A stretch of 14,726 nt of DNA from Patescibacteria group bacterium UBA910 (GTDB taxonomy: Bacteria > Patescibacteriota > Minisyncoccia > Phycocordibacterales > DATDWN01): contig DBEI01000065.1 in NCBI GenBank assembly GCA_002294445.1, forward strand, positions 1 through 14,726, in the 5' to 3' direction. The notes under the pieces are model-generated. The model was not told the origin of the DNA and did no database searches. It was given only the letters and a program-made list of their open reading frames with translations. Positions 6,744-13,479 of the stretch are shown here, one piece after another (position 1 is the stretch's first letter; every line of letters begins with the position of its first letter). Position numbers and translations under genes: made by a program.

Positions 6744-7265
6744 TTATGATTTCTTGTAAATGTAACTTACCGTGAGTAGATATATAAATGTTGTCAGAGC
6801 CATAACCGGTATAGTGATGTAACCGTACTCCATCACATACACCTTAGAGCACTCTCCCCCAACAGCAGTGCATGGAAGCAAGGAACCTCCGCCCCATAAG
6901 ACATATGAGTGATACAATGCAACAGCACCTCCAATCAACGATAGTGGGAGTGCATAGTACACCGCCAACTTTTCTTTTCTCCACATTGAAACAGATGCGA
7001 TTAAAACTTGTGGGTAGATAAATATTCTCTGTACCCAACATAGATCACACGGTGGGAAGCCAACAATGTTTGAATATATCAAACTTCCCGCGAGCGCAAC
7101 AAAAGCAAAGATGAAAATTATCTCATCGATATAAGTATTAACAATCTGTTGTGTCCCCTTCTTGATAGTTGCATTGGTTGCATACAGAAACAGGAACAAA
7201 ACAAAAACAACATGTGATGCCACTGTTGTTCCTGCGATAATAGGTGTTGCGAGTTCTGTTGTCAT
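6744..7265 (-). CDS. DsbB/BdbC-family disulfide bond formation membrane protein
   Basis: The protein (173 residues) is a DsbB-type quinone-linked oxidase that reoxidises a thiol partner outside the membrane. The first redox pair is in PPCDLCWVQRIFIYP (C73, C76), the signature seen in BdbC-type proteins. The second external pair is C132 and C139 in LPCTAVGGECSKVYV, followed by the ITIPVMAL membrane segment. Hydrophobic segments lie at about 14-30, 48-64, 83-95, 103-120 and 150-168, so there is one more N-terminal helix than in the four-helix E. coli protein; no internal start would remove it. It begins 5 bases after the stop of the thioredoxin-like gene, so the two are almost certainly an operon and a redox pair. 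A strong terminator follows. Confidence 0.92.
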   Translation of the reverse strand: MTTELATPIIAGTTVASHVVFVLFLFLYATNATIKKGTQQIVNTYIDEIIFIFAFVALAGSLIYSNIVGFPPCDLCWVQRIFIYPQVLIASVSMWRKEKLAVYYALPLSLIGGAVALYHSYVLWGGGSLLPCTAVGGECSKVYVMEYGYITIPVMALTTFIYLLTVSYIYKKS

Positions 7266-7270
7266 ATAAT

Positions 7271-7651
7271 TTATTTTTGAGTTTCAGGAAGAGCACATCC
7301 TGTCTTGGCTGAAAGATCTGCAAGTGACATTGTACCTACAACGCGTTCACCATTTGCAAACTCCCATGTCGGATATGTATCTATTTTCTTTTCCTGACAC
7401 ACAGCAAGCTGCCCTTTACCATCAGGAGTTGAACACTCAACATATGGGATAAATTTTACTGCAGATCCAAATAGTTCTTTTTGTTCACGACAATGTGGAC
7501 ACCAGAAAGCACCAAAGAATGTTGTTTTTGAGTCTTTGAGACATGTTGCAAATGAATCATATATGCTTGGTTTAGTATCTTTCCGAGCGAAAAACGCCCC
7601 GACAAGGACTACCGCAAGCACTCCGATAATAATGGCAATCTGTTTTTTCAT
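7271..7651 (-). CDS. Membrane-anchored thioredoxin-fold protein (CPHC), extracytoplasmic
   Basis: The protein (126 residues) has an N-terminal membrane anchor or signal segment (about 4-21) and a thioredoxin fold: FGAFWCPHC (redox pair C51/C54), YVECSTPDG, and the cis-proline loop DTYPTW (P94). The block from FGAFW through GERVVGTMSL and the final KTGC closely resembles the thioredoxin domain commonly fused to bacterial VKOR proteins. Four more cysteines (C37, C73, C85, C119) may form structural disulfides. As neighbour of dsbB it is the likely DsbA-like oxidant of exported proteins. The ATG is 7 bases beyond the stop of the DedA gene. A perfect TATAAT ends 6 bases before the ATG, suggesting a leaderless mRNA in addition to readthrough from upstream. 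Confidence 0.88.
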   Translation of the reverse strand: MKKQIAIIIGVLAVVLVGAFFARKDTKPSIYDSFATCLKDSKTTFFGAFWCPHCREQKELFGSAVKFIPYVECSTPDGKGQLAVCQEKKIDTYPTWEFANGERVVGTMSLADLSAKTGCALPETQK

Positions 7652-7657
7652 ACGTCT

Positions 7658-7686
7658 ATTATAGCACCTTTCGTTTTAATTTTCTA
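7658..7686 (-). promoter_or_regulatory. Candidate leaderless promoter of the thioredoxin-dsbB pair
   Basis: On the minus strand TAGAAA (7686-7681), a 17-base spacer and TATAAT (7663-7658) lie at the end of the DedA gene and overlap its stop codon. The ATG at 7651 is 6 bases after the -10 box, so the predicted +1 is the A of the start codon. Confidence 0.5.
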
Positions 7687-8297
7687 TGAACAACAAAGCT
7701 CAAAAAGCCGATCAATATCAATCCTAATGTTGCGTTTTCTATATGTCCTATTATATCCGCATATCGAATATACAACTCTCCTACCTGCCACCCTATCAGC
7801 CCCAACAATAATGCCTTAAAGAAAGCTCCTACAAACGTAAGTGCAATATATTTTTTGTATGGCATACGTGTCACACCACAAAAAACAGCAATGAGTACAC
7901 TTGGAATGACTGGGAAAACTCGAGCAAGTACCATAGTCCATTCATCGAATGTACCTGATTGAAATTTTTGAGTTATAGATTCTACATCTTTCCACCCTAC
8001 TCCAAGCCATTTACCATATCGGTCAAGAAATGGTTTACCTCCTTTATATGCAAGCCAATATATCACAAGGGATCCAAGAGTCAGTCCGAGAGCTGCTGGT
8101 ATAACTACGGTAAATAATAGTGTGGTTAAAAACGTGAGAGAAAATGAACCTTTCAGAAACAAGAAGCCAGAACCAAGCAGTATCACAGCAGAAGGTATAG
8201 GTACAATCACTTCTTCAATCACTTCAGCTGCAAAAACACCCACACCACCAAGAGGTAGCACGAGATGCTCGAGAAGCTGTATGATCGTTGTTATCAT
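7659..8297 (-). CDS. DedA-family membrane protein
   Basis: The protein (212 residues) is a multi-pass membrane protein of the DedA/SNARE-associated (VTT) family, whose members are linked to lipid flipping and membrane homeostasis. Recognisable elements are the early acidic re-entrant block AEVIEEVIVPIPS (24-36), GLTLGSLVIYWLAYKGG (71-87), and ARVFPVIPSVLIAVFCGVTRMPYKKY (125-150, given here as its parts ARVFPVIPS and GVTRMP). In the better-studied members the second arginine of R..PxxR is conserved; here that position is S133, while R126 is kept. The C-terminus is basic and cytoplasmic in character. It starts 21 bases after the secA stop with no terminator, so it is probably co-transcribed with secA. 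Confidence 0.88.
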   Translation of the reverse strand: MITTIIQLLEHLVLPLGGVGVFAAEVIEEVIVPIPSAVILLGSGFLFLKGSFSLTFLTTLLFTVVIPAALGLTLGSLVIYWLAYKGGKPFLDRYGKWLGVGWKDVESITQKFQSGTFDEWTMVLARVFPVIPSVLIAVFCGVTRMPYKKYIALTFVGAFFKALLLGLIGWQVGELYIRYADIIGHIENATLGLILIGFLSFVVHRKLKRKVL

Positions 8298-8318
8298 AAT
8301 ATATATGACTTTTATACA

Positions 8319-10829
8319 TTACCCTTTATGATACGGCGCATGTATCATTCCGCATTTTTTATATTTGTACACCTCACCAGTTTCTGGATTGATTGCTCCA
8401 CATGGACACGGATCATTTCTACCAACCTCTGATGTATGTGATTGATCTACACTCACTTGCCTATCTCCAGTAAGCGCTTCTGCACCCTCTCGCACTTCAC
8501 GGAGCTCTGGGGTAGGACTCTGCGCAAATACTACATTTGTCTGTATTTGTGGAATAAGGCGACAGATCTGATCTTCGATTGATCGTTCCATATCTTTAAA
8601 CAACCGCAAACCCTCTCGTTTGTATTCAGTCAAAGGATCGCGTTGTCCGTACGCACGAAGATTTACACTACTACGCATATAATCCATAACTTCCAAATGC
8701 TCCACCCAATACATATCCATTGTCTGAAGAATAACTTGTCTTAAGGTACCAAATACAGCATCCCCTCCTTTCTGCAACAAATCTTCAATCGGTTTTTTCT
8801 CTGTATCAGCAAGCGTTGCTATAACTTGCTCAGTATATTCTTTTACAGCAGACAAATCCCCCGTAAGCAACGTATTTCGCTTTTGATAAAAAATCTTTCG
8901 CTGATAATTGAGCACATCATCAAACTCAAGTACATGTTTACGTGCATCAAAGTTAAAACCTTCTATTTTTTCTTGAGCTTGCTCAATAGAACGCGTAATA
9001 AAACCATTTTCAATCGGTTCATCATCTGGAACACCAAGTTTAGTCATCATCGCTTTCAAACGATCTCCACCAAATACCCGCATGAGCGTATCTTCCAGTG
9101 ACACAAAAAATTGTGTTTCCCCTGGGTCACCTTGTCTACCAGATCTACCTCGGAGCTGGTTATCGATACGTCGCGCATCATGACGTTCTGTACCAAGCAC
9201 AAACAAACCACCAAGAGCTTTTACTTCATCAGATTGTTCAATAGTTGCAGGATTACCTCCCAGCTTCACATCCACACCACGTCCCGCAAGGTTTGTTGCT
9301 ATAGTTACCGCACCTTTCTTACCTGCCTGTGCAATAATCTCTCCTTCACGAGTATGGTTTTTTGCATTAAGTACTTCATGCGGGACACCTTCTGCTTTAA
9401 GATACTCAGATAGCAATTCATTTCTTTCAATAGATACCGTACCCACAAGCACAGGCTGACCTTTTTTCCATCGCTCTTTTACCTCTCGAGCCACAGCTTT
9501 AAACTTCCCTGTTTCTGTCTTAAAGATAAGATCATTTTTATCTATACGAGCCACAGGTTTATTGGTCGGCACAGTGACCACGTGTAAACCATATACTTTG
9601 AAAAACTCCTCAGCGGAAGTACGTGCTGTACCAGTCATACCAGATAACTTGGTATACAATCTAAAGTAATTTTGAAACGTAACAGACGCAAAGGTCTTTG
9701 ATTCTTTTTGTATAGAGACTCTTTCTTTTGCTTCAATAGCCTGATGAAGACCTTCGGACCATCGACGACCTGGCTGTAGACGACCGGTAAATTCATCAAC
9801 AATAATCACCTCATCATCCTTAACCACATACTCTTTGTCACGAATGAAAAGCGCACGCGCTTTCACCGCTGTCTCAAGATGGTGCACATATTTGATGCCT
9901 TTTTCGGTATACATATTTTCTATACCAAGAAGTTTTTCCGCATGTGTAATACCTGCATCTGTAAGCGAAATAGATTTATATTTTTCATCGACAGTGTAAT
10001 CAACTTCTGGAGAAAGTTGTGATGCGATACGTGCGAACGTGGTATACATTTCATCAGAATCAGCAGACGGTGCTGAGATGATAAGAGGTGTACGCGCCTC
10101 GTCAATCAATATAGAATCCACTTCATCAACAATAGCAAAATGATGTCCTCTCTGTCGAAGTCTTTCTGTGTCGTATTCAATATTATCTCTCAAAAAATCA
10201 AAACCAAATTCATTATTAGTACCATAGGTAATATCAGCAGCGTATGCTTCGCGTCGACTACATGGTCGCAAAAATTCATTTACTACTTTAAATGAACCTG
10301 TTGCATCTCTCTCTTTATCTTTCTCTGTATGACGTGGATCGTATAAAAAAGATTCATCATGGTTAATAACACCAACTGATAAACCGAGTGCGTCGTAGAT
10401 CTGCCCCATCCAACTTGCGTCACGACGTGATAGATAGTCATTTACAGTCACCACATGCACACCCTTACCGACAAGTGCTTGTGTGTATGTAGGCAGGGTT
10501 GCAACGAGTGTCTTTCCTTCACCTGTTCGCATTTCTGGAATACCTCCCTGTTGCAATATCAATCCTCCAATGAGTTGTACATCAAAATGTCTTTGTCCGA
10601 GAGTACGTTTTGAAGCTTCTCGTACTGCAGCAAAAGCTTCAGGAGTGATAGTGTCGATATGCTCACCTTTTGATAATCTATCTTTAAATTCTGATGTTTT
10701 GTTTTTCAACTCTTCATCAGATAAAGCAGATAGCGTTGGTTCAAACGCATTAATACGCTCAACTAGAGGTGTAAGTTTAGCGATTTCTCTATCGTTTTGG
10801 CTTGAAAATATCTTCTTGAGGAAATTCAT
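8319..10829 (-). CDS. secA: Preprotein translocase ATPase SecA
   Basis: SecA drives export of unfolded proteins through SecYEG. I choose ATG 10829 (MNFLKKIFSS, 836 residues) rather than the in-frame ATG at 10880, because SecA usually begins this way and the TATAAT lies between the two. Domains in order: Walker A MRTGEGKT (100-107), DEVDSILIDEARTPL (235-249, Walker B), preprotein-binding domain, second helicase lobe with TNLAGRGVD (512-520) and QLRGRSGRQGDPG (558-570), scaffold/wing region, and a C-terminal zinc tail. An insertion around 162-192 (LYDPRHTEKDKERD and RPCSRREA) is absent from E. coli SecA. The stretch from NYQRK (641) to LQTMD (701) is about 50 residues shorter than in E. coli (from memory), so the helical wing is reduced. 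The tail has C808, C810, C826 and H830, with a longer loop than the usual CxC-x8-C. Confidence 0.97.
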   Translation of the reverse strand: MNFLKKIFSSQNDREIAKLTPLVERINAFEPTLSALSDEELKNKTSEFKDRLSKGEHIDTITPEAFAAVREASKRTLGQRHFDVQLIGGLILQQGGIPEMRTGEGKTLVATLPTYTQALVGKGVHVVTVNDYLSRRDASWMGQIYDALGLSVGVINHDESFLYDPRHTEKDKERDATGSFKVVNEFLRPCSRREAYAADITYGTNNEFGFDFLRDNIEYDTERLRQRGHHFAIVDEVDSILIDEARTPLIISAPSADSDEMYTTFARIASQLSPEVDYTVDEKYKSISLTDAGITHAEKLLGIENMYTEKGIKYVHHLETAVKARALFIRDKEYVVKDDEVIIVDEFTGRLQPGRRWSEGLHQAIEAKERVSIQKESKTFASVTFQNYFRLYTKLSGMTGTARTSAEEFFKVYGLHVVTVPTNKPVARIDKNDLIFKTETGKFKAVAREVKERWKKGQPVLVGTVSIERNELLSEYLKAEGVPHEVLNAKNHTREGEIIAQAGKKGAVTIATNLAGRGVDVKLGGNPATIEQSDEVKALGGLFVLGTERHDARRIDNQLRGRSGRQGDPGETQFFVSLEDTLMRVFGGDRLKAMMTKLGVPDDEPIENGFITRSIEQAQEKIEGFNFDARKHVLEFDDVLNYQRKIFYQKRNTLLTGDLSAVKEYTEQVIATLADTEKKPIEDLLQKGGDAVFGTLRQVILQTMDMYWVEHLEVMDYMRSSVNLRAYGQRDPLTEYKREGLRLFKDMERSIEDQICRLIPQIQTNVVFAQSPTPELREVREGAEALTGDRQVSVDQSHTSEVGRNDPCPCGAINPETGEVYKYKKCGMIHAPYHKG

Positions 10830-10838
10830 ATATGCGTT

Positions 10839-10844
10839 ATTATA
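10839..10844 (-). promoter_or_regulatory. -10 box for secA, 9 bases from the ATG
   Basis: A perfect TATAAT on the minus strand ends 9 bases before the secA ATG and lies just downstream of the terminator of the small basic peptide gene. The predicted leader is 2-3 bases. The -35 region is only a T-rich stretch (part of the terminator T run). Confidence 0.5.
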
Positions 10845-10860
10845 CTGGACAATATTAGCA

Positions 10861-10903
10861 TAAAAAACAAAAAACCGCACCCATATTGGATGCGGTTTTT
10901 TGT
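10861..10903 (-). terminator. Strong rho-independent terminator between the basic peptide and secA
   Basis: Minus-strand reading: CCGCATCC pairs with GGGTGCGG (one U-G wobble) around the loop AATAT, flanked by A6 and T6 and followed by GTTTTTT. The stem lies at 10875-10895. The wobble is only good on the minus strand, so this is a leftward terminator of the gene at 10916-10999. Confidence 0.9.
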
Positions 10904-10915
10904 CTTAGAAAAAGA

Positions 10916-10999
10916 TTATTTTCGCTTAGCTACTTTCTTTTTCTTAGCTGGTGCTTTCTTTGTAGCTTTTTTAGCTACTTTTTTCTTTTTTGCTGGCAT
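10916..10999 (-). CDS. Tiny histone-H1-like lysine/alanine-rich peptide (27 residues)
   Basis: A clean ATG-to-TAA frame (ATG 10999-10997, TAA 10918-10916) encodes 27 residues made almost only of Lys, Ala, Val, Pro and one Arg and Thr. It begins MPAKKKKVAKKATKK, and AKKKKVAK recurs at 3-10 and 18-25. A strong terminator starts 13 bases after the stop, which supports a real transcription unit. Lys/Ala/Pro-rich tails of this kind occur in bacterial histone-H1-like and HU-tail proteins that coat DNA or RNA, so a nucleoid or nucleic-acid-binding role is inferred. Its place directly before secA also allows a leader-peptide role. The codons mix AAA and AAG. No Shine-Dalgarno site is evident; a GATAAT lies 13 bases upstream. 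Confidence 0.7.
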   Translation of the reverse strand: MPAKKKKVAKKATKKAPAKKKKVAKRK

Positions 11000-11061
11000 G
11001 TTATTTGTTTATTATCTTCTGTTTCCAGTTGATAAAAAATAAATTAATTTTTAAAAGTTCG

Positions 11062-11089
11062 TGATAAATATTTTTTACAATTTTTATCA
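11062..11089. repeat. Inverted repeat TGATAAA/TTTATCA
   Basis: Seven-base arms (11062-11068, 11083-11089) flank a 14-base AT-rich loop. It could be an operator for the basic peptide gene; there is no adjacent T run that would make it a terminator. Confidence 0.3.
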
Positions 11090-11106
11090 TTCCGACCTGA
11101 AATAAT

Positions 11107-11118
11107 TATCATATGATA
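11107..11118. repeat. 12-bp perfect palindrome
   Basis: TATCATATGATA is self-complementary with no loop, about 110 bases upstream of the basic peptide start. A protein-binding site is possible, but AT-rich DNA produces such palindromes by chance. Confidence 0.25.
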
Positions 11119-11151
11119 TGCACTTCATTACAATATTTTTTTTAAAAAAAT

Positions 11152-11160
11152 TGTGGATAA
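11152..11160 (-). promoter_or_regulatory. Perfect DnaA-box sequence
   Basis: TGTGGATAA on the plus strand (TTATCCACA on the minus strand) matches the DnaA consensus and directly follows a T7A7 tract. Only one exact copy is seen in this gap, so an origin cannot be claimed. Confidence 0.3.
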
Positions 11161-11193
11161 CTTTTATAAAAAAATTATTTACAAATTTTTTTA

Positions 11194-11230
11194 TAAAATA
11201 AAAATACTCTCGCGAGTATTTTTATTTTTT
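11194..11230 (-). terminator. Terminator after the ligase-like gene (possibly bidirectional)
   Basis: ATAAAAATACTC (11198-11209) pairs perfectly with 11214-11225. On the minus strand the loop is GCGA, a stable GNRA tetraloop, and the hairpin is followed by TTTT. It starts about 22 bases beyond the stop of the ligase-like gene. On the plus strand it is followed by T-rich sequence as well. Confidence 0.8.
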
Positions 11231-11247
11231 TAAATCACATCAACTAT

Positions 11248-13407
11248 TTATCGAGATAATTCTTTAATGTATGATTCTCCTTGAGTCTTAAAGTCTGGAT
11301 AATTTTTTATAAGATCTTGGATAATTACAATTGCTTGTTGCTTCTGACCTATCGCCGCATACACACCCGCAAGAGTCAATTTGTGCTGAGGATTTGTTGG
11401 ATCATTTTGAATGCGAGTATTGATGATACGGATCACTGTATCATAATCTTTTAAATCCAAAAATGTTCGTGCAATTCTGTCATCAGATATTGCCTTTGGA
11501 CCAAGAGACACGAGCATCTTCTTTGCTATATCCACCTTTCCTGCATACATTGCACCGATTGTGTACACCACATCCGCATCCTGAAATCGTGGCTCAAGGT
11601 TATATCCTTTCTCAAATATTTCAAATGCTTTTTGATAATCTCGTTTGCCAAGGTAACTTGTTCCAAGTTCAAAATACATTGTTGGTTTCTTTGGTGAATA
11701 CTCAACCGCTTTAGTAAGATACACAATAGCCTGATCATACTGCCCATTTCTATTATAGAATGAACCTGCAAAGAGTAAGTATCGTGCATCGCGTGGTGTT
11801 TGTTTCAGTTTTTTTTCTATCTCTTGTGTTGTAAGTGCATAGAAATCTTGCTTAATTGTATTGTCTACCTGAGACTGCAACACCTGTGCTGTAGCTGGAA
11901 CAAGTTGTTCAAGTGCTTCACTTGATCCAAATGAGTCTGATGCAAAAGCTTTTTTGAAGAATTCAAGATTTTTACTTGGACCACCCTCTTGAGGACTGAT
12001 AGCACGTATAATATTTTTTGAAGTAGTGATAGCAGGAATATTTACAAAATACACAATACCAACAAGCCCGACGAGAGCTATTGGAAGTACAACATATGTA
12101 AATGTATCTTTTGACACTTCACGTGTTGTAAGTCGTTCCCACAAACCCTGGTGTACTGTACGCCCATGCACATACGCCAAGAGAGAGAAGAAGATAATAT
12201 AACTAATCAAGTTATCGAACACGAAGAAATTATGGAAGAAGTATGCAGCTAGAAATCCAGTGAATACAGCTTTTTCCTCAAGAGAAAAATCTGATTTCTT
12301 CCACATAAAATAAAGCAATGACGCGTAGAGAGAAAGGTATGCAAGCAAACCAAGAACACCTCCTGCAATCAACCAATCAAGAACCACATTGTGTGTACGA
12401 TCAAACCACTGCTCTTGCGCATACATCAATGGGTTGTAATTCTTATTAAATACATAATTGAAATTCTCCTGTCCCCAACCAAGCAATGGTTTTTCCTTGA
12501 ATCCTTCAATTGCCATTGGCCACACAAAATAACGTCCTTGAGTTTTCACTTCAGAAAGCGACAGTGTTGCAAATCGAGACAAAACTGGACTCTTTTGTAC
12601 AAACGCTGTATTTCGTATTCCTACAAACAATACTGTAAGTAACACCACAGATAGACCGAGACCAAGTGCAATCTTACGCACTCGAGGATGTGCCCACTCT
12701 TTCCATACAATAATACCGGCAGTGATTAATGCTCCACCAATAAAACCAAGTATAGCTCCTCGTGTTGCTGTAAAGTAAAGAATAATTCCTTGTATCACAA
12801 ATAATACACCGTACAACCATTGCCACATCTTCTGCTTTGATTTTAGGAAGAAATCTGCAGAGAGAAACATATGGAAAACTATATAGATAGCAAGATACGA
12901 GGCGTTACCAAATGTTGCATCGAGACGTACCCCACCTTGATTGATGGTTGCAAGCCCGAATAGTTGAAGAAACCCATATCCTGAAATGAGTGCTGACGCT
13001 ACGAGCGATGTATTCCAAAATCTATTCCACCACTCCTTAGTATGAAAGACGCTACTTGCAACAACGTAATACAATGCAAGGTGAGCAATAAGCACAAATC
13101 CTTCCATGCGCTCATAGTTTGACCACAAACTCTTCATTGGGTTTTCACCAAAAATATCTGCGATCAAGACAATACCTGTAAAGACAAGTACCGTTTTTGT
13201 GATGAGAGAAAGTTTAGGACGATACTCAACATCAATAAGTGCAAGCACCGTAAAGAGTACCGCAACAATTTCAATAATAATACGAAATGCAAACCCTTTA
13301 CCTGTAATAAATGGAAAGAGCATACTTGAAGACACAATAAATGGCACAAATGGCACCAAAAAGAGTCCTCCGATGATACTCCAACGTAATATATTTTTAA
13401 TATTCAT
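11248..13407 (-). CDS. O-antigen ligase/polymerase-like membrane protein with C-terminal TPR domain
   Basis: I choose ATG 13407 (MNIKNILRW, 719 residues); an in-frame ATG at 13437 would add ten residues unlike the family and would include the -10 box. Residues 1 to about 460 are a polytopic membrane domain of the O-antigen ligase (Wzy/WaaL) superfamily: YFTATRGAILGF (R216), LLGWGQENFNYVF (309-320), and RTHNVVLDWLIAGGVLGLL (337-355, conserved H339). Residues about 535-719 are TPR-type helical repeats (FYNRNGQYDQAIVYLTKAVE, YLGKRDYQKAFEIFEKGYN, further weaker units). Such fusions are likely to join exported glycan to a carrier, protein or lipid; the true acceptor is unknown. The TPR part follows a membrane segment (about 437-455) and is probably outside the cell, where it could hold a partner. 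The divergent flippase supports a role in glycan assembly. Confidence 0.9.
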   Translation of the reverse strand: MNIKNILRWSIIGGLFLVPFVPFIVSSSMLFPFITGKGFAFRIIIEIVAVLFTVLALIDVEYRPKLSLITKTVLVFTGIVLIADIFGENPMKSLWSNYERMEGFVLIAHLALYYVVASSVFHTKEWWNRFWNTSLVASALISGYGFLQLFGLATINQGGVRLDATFGNASYLAIYIVFHMFLSADFFLKSKQKMWQWLYGVLFVIQGIILYFTATRGAILGFIGGALITAGIIVWKEWAHPRVRKIALGLGLSVVLLTVLFVGIRNTAFVQKSPVLSRFATLSLSEVKTQGRYFVWPMAIEGFKEKPLLGWGQENFNYVFNKNYNPLMYAQEQWFDRTHNVVLDWLIAGGVLGLLAYLSLYASLLYFMWKKSDFSLEEKAVFTGFLAAYFFHNFFVFDNLISYIIFFSLLAYVHGRTVHQGLWERLTTREVSKDTFTYVVLPIALVGLVGIVYFVNIPAITTSKNIIRAISPQEGGPSKNLEFFKKAFASDSFGSSEALEQLVPATAQVLQSQVDNTIKQDFYALTTQEIEKKLKQTPRDARYLLFAGSFYNRNGQYDQAIVYLTKAVEYSPKKPTMYFELGTSYLGKRDYQKAFEIFEKGYNLEPRFQDADVVYTIGAMYAGKVDIAKKMLVSLGPKAISDDRIARTFLDLKDYDTVIRIINTRIQNDPTNPQHKLTLAGVYAAIGQKQQAIVIIQDLIKNYPDFKTQGESYIKELSR

Positions 13408-13416
13408 ATGGATACC

Positions 13417-13422
13417 ATTGTA
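13417..13422 (-). promoter_or_regulatory. -10 box for the ligase-like gene, 9 bases from its ATG
   Basis: Minus-strand TACAAT is followed by GGTATCCAT and the ATG at 13407. This repeats the near-leaderless layout of secA. The -35 region is poor and is occupied by the palindrome at 13428-13441. Confidence 0.4.
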
Positions 13423-13427
13423 ACAAA

Positions 13428-13441
13428 GGTCATACATGACC
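13428..13441. repeat. 14-bp palindrome between divergent glycan genes, operator-like
   Basis: GGTCATACATGACC has perfect 6-base arms around AC. It covers the position of the -35 element of the leftward promoter and lies just beside the -35-like box of the rightward one, so one bound dimer could control both. Confidence 0.45.
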
Positions 13442-13443
13442 GC

Positions 13444-13472
13444 TAGTCACAACAGTCTTCATAAGGTAGGAT
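13444..13472 (+). promoter_or_regulatory. Candidate flippase promoter
   Basis: TAGTCA (13444-13449), a 17-base spacer and TAGGAT (13467-13472), each 4 of 6 to consensus, end 7 bases before the ATG at 13480. The same bases include AGGA 8 bases before the ATG, which could instead be a Shine-Dalgarno site. Confidence 0.35.
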
Positions 13473-13479
13473 AGAACGT

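Larger units (their letters stand above)
11000..11247. other. AT-rich intergenic region upstream of the basic peptide
   Basis: No gene is seen. The stretch is extremely AT-rich. It contains an inverted repeat TGATAAA...TTTATCA (11062-11089), a 12-bp palindrome (11107-11118), a T7A7 tract (about 11137-11150), a perfect DnaA-box sequence (11152-11160) and the terminator of the ligase-like gene (11198-11225). It must hold the promoter of the basic peptide gene, but no clear -35/-10 pair is visible. Confidence 0.6.

Noticed and set aside
8826..9413. Two plus-strand frames of 91 and 100 codons
   Set aside because: Both are antisense to conserved SecA helicase and scaffold coding sequence.
10830..10880. 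Longer SecA start adding 17 residues
   Set aside because: The extension is unlike SecA N-termini and would include the -10 box and part of the preceding terminator T run.
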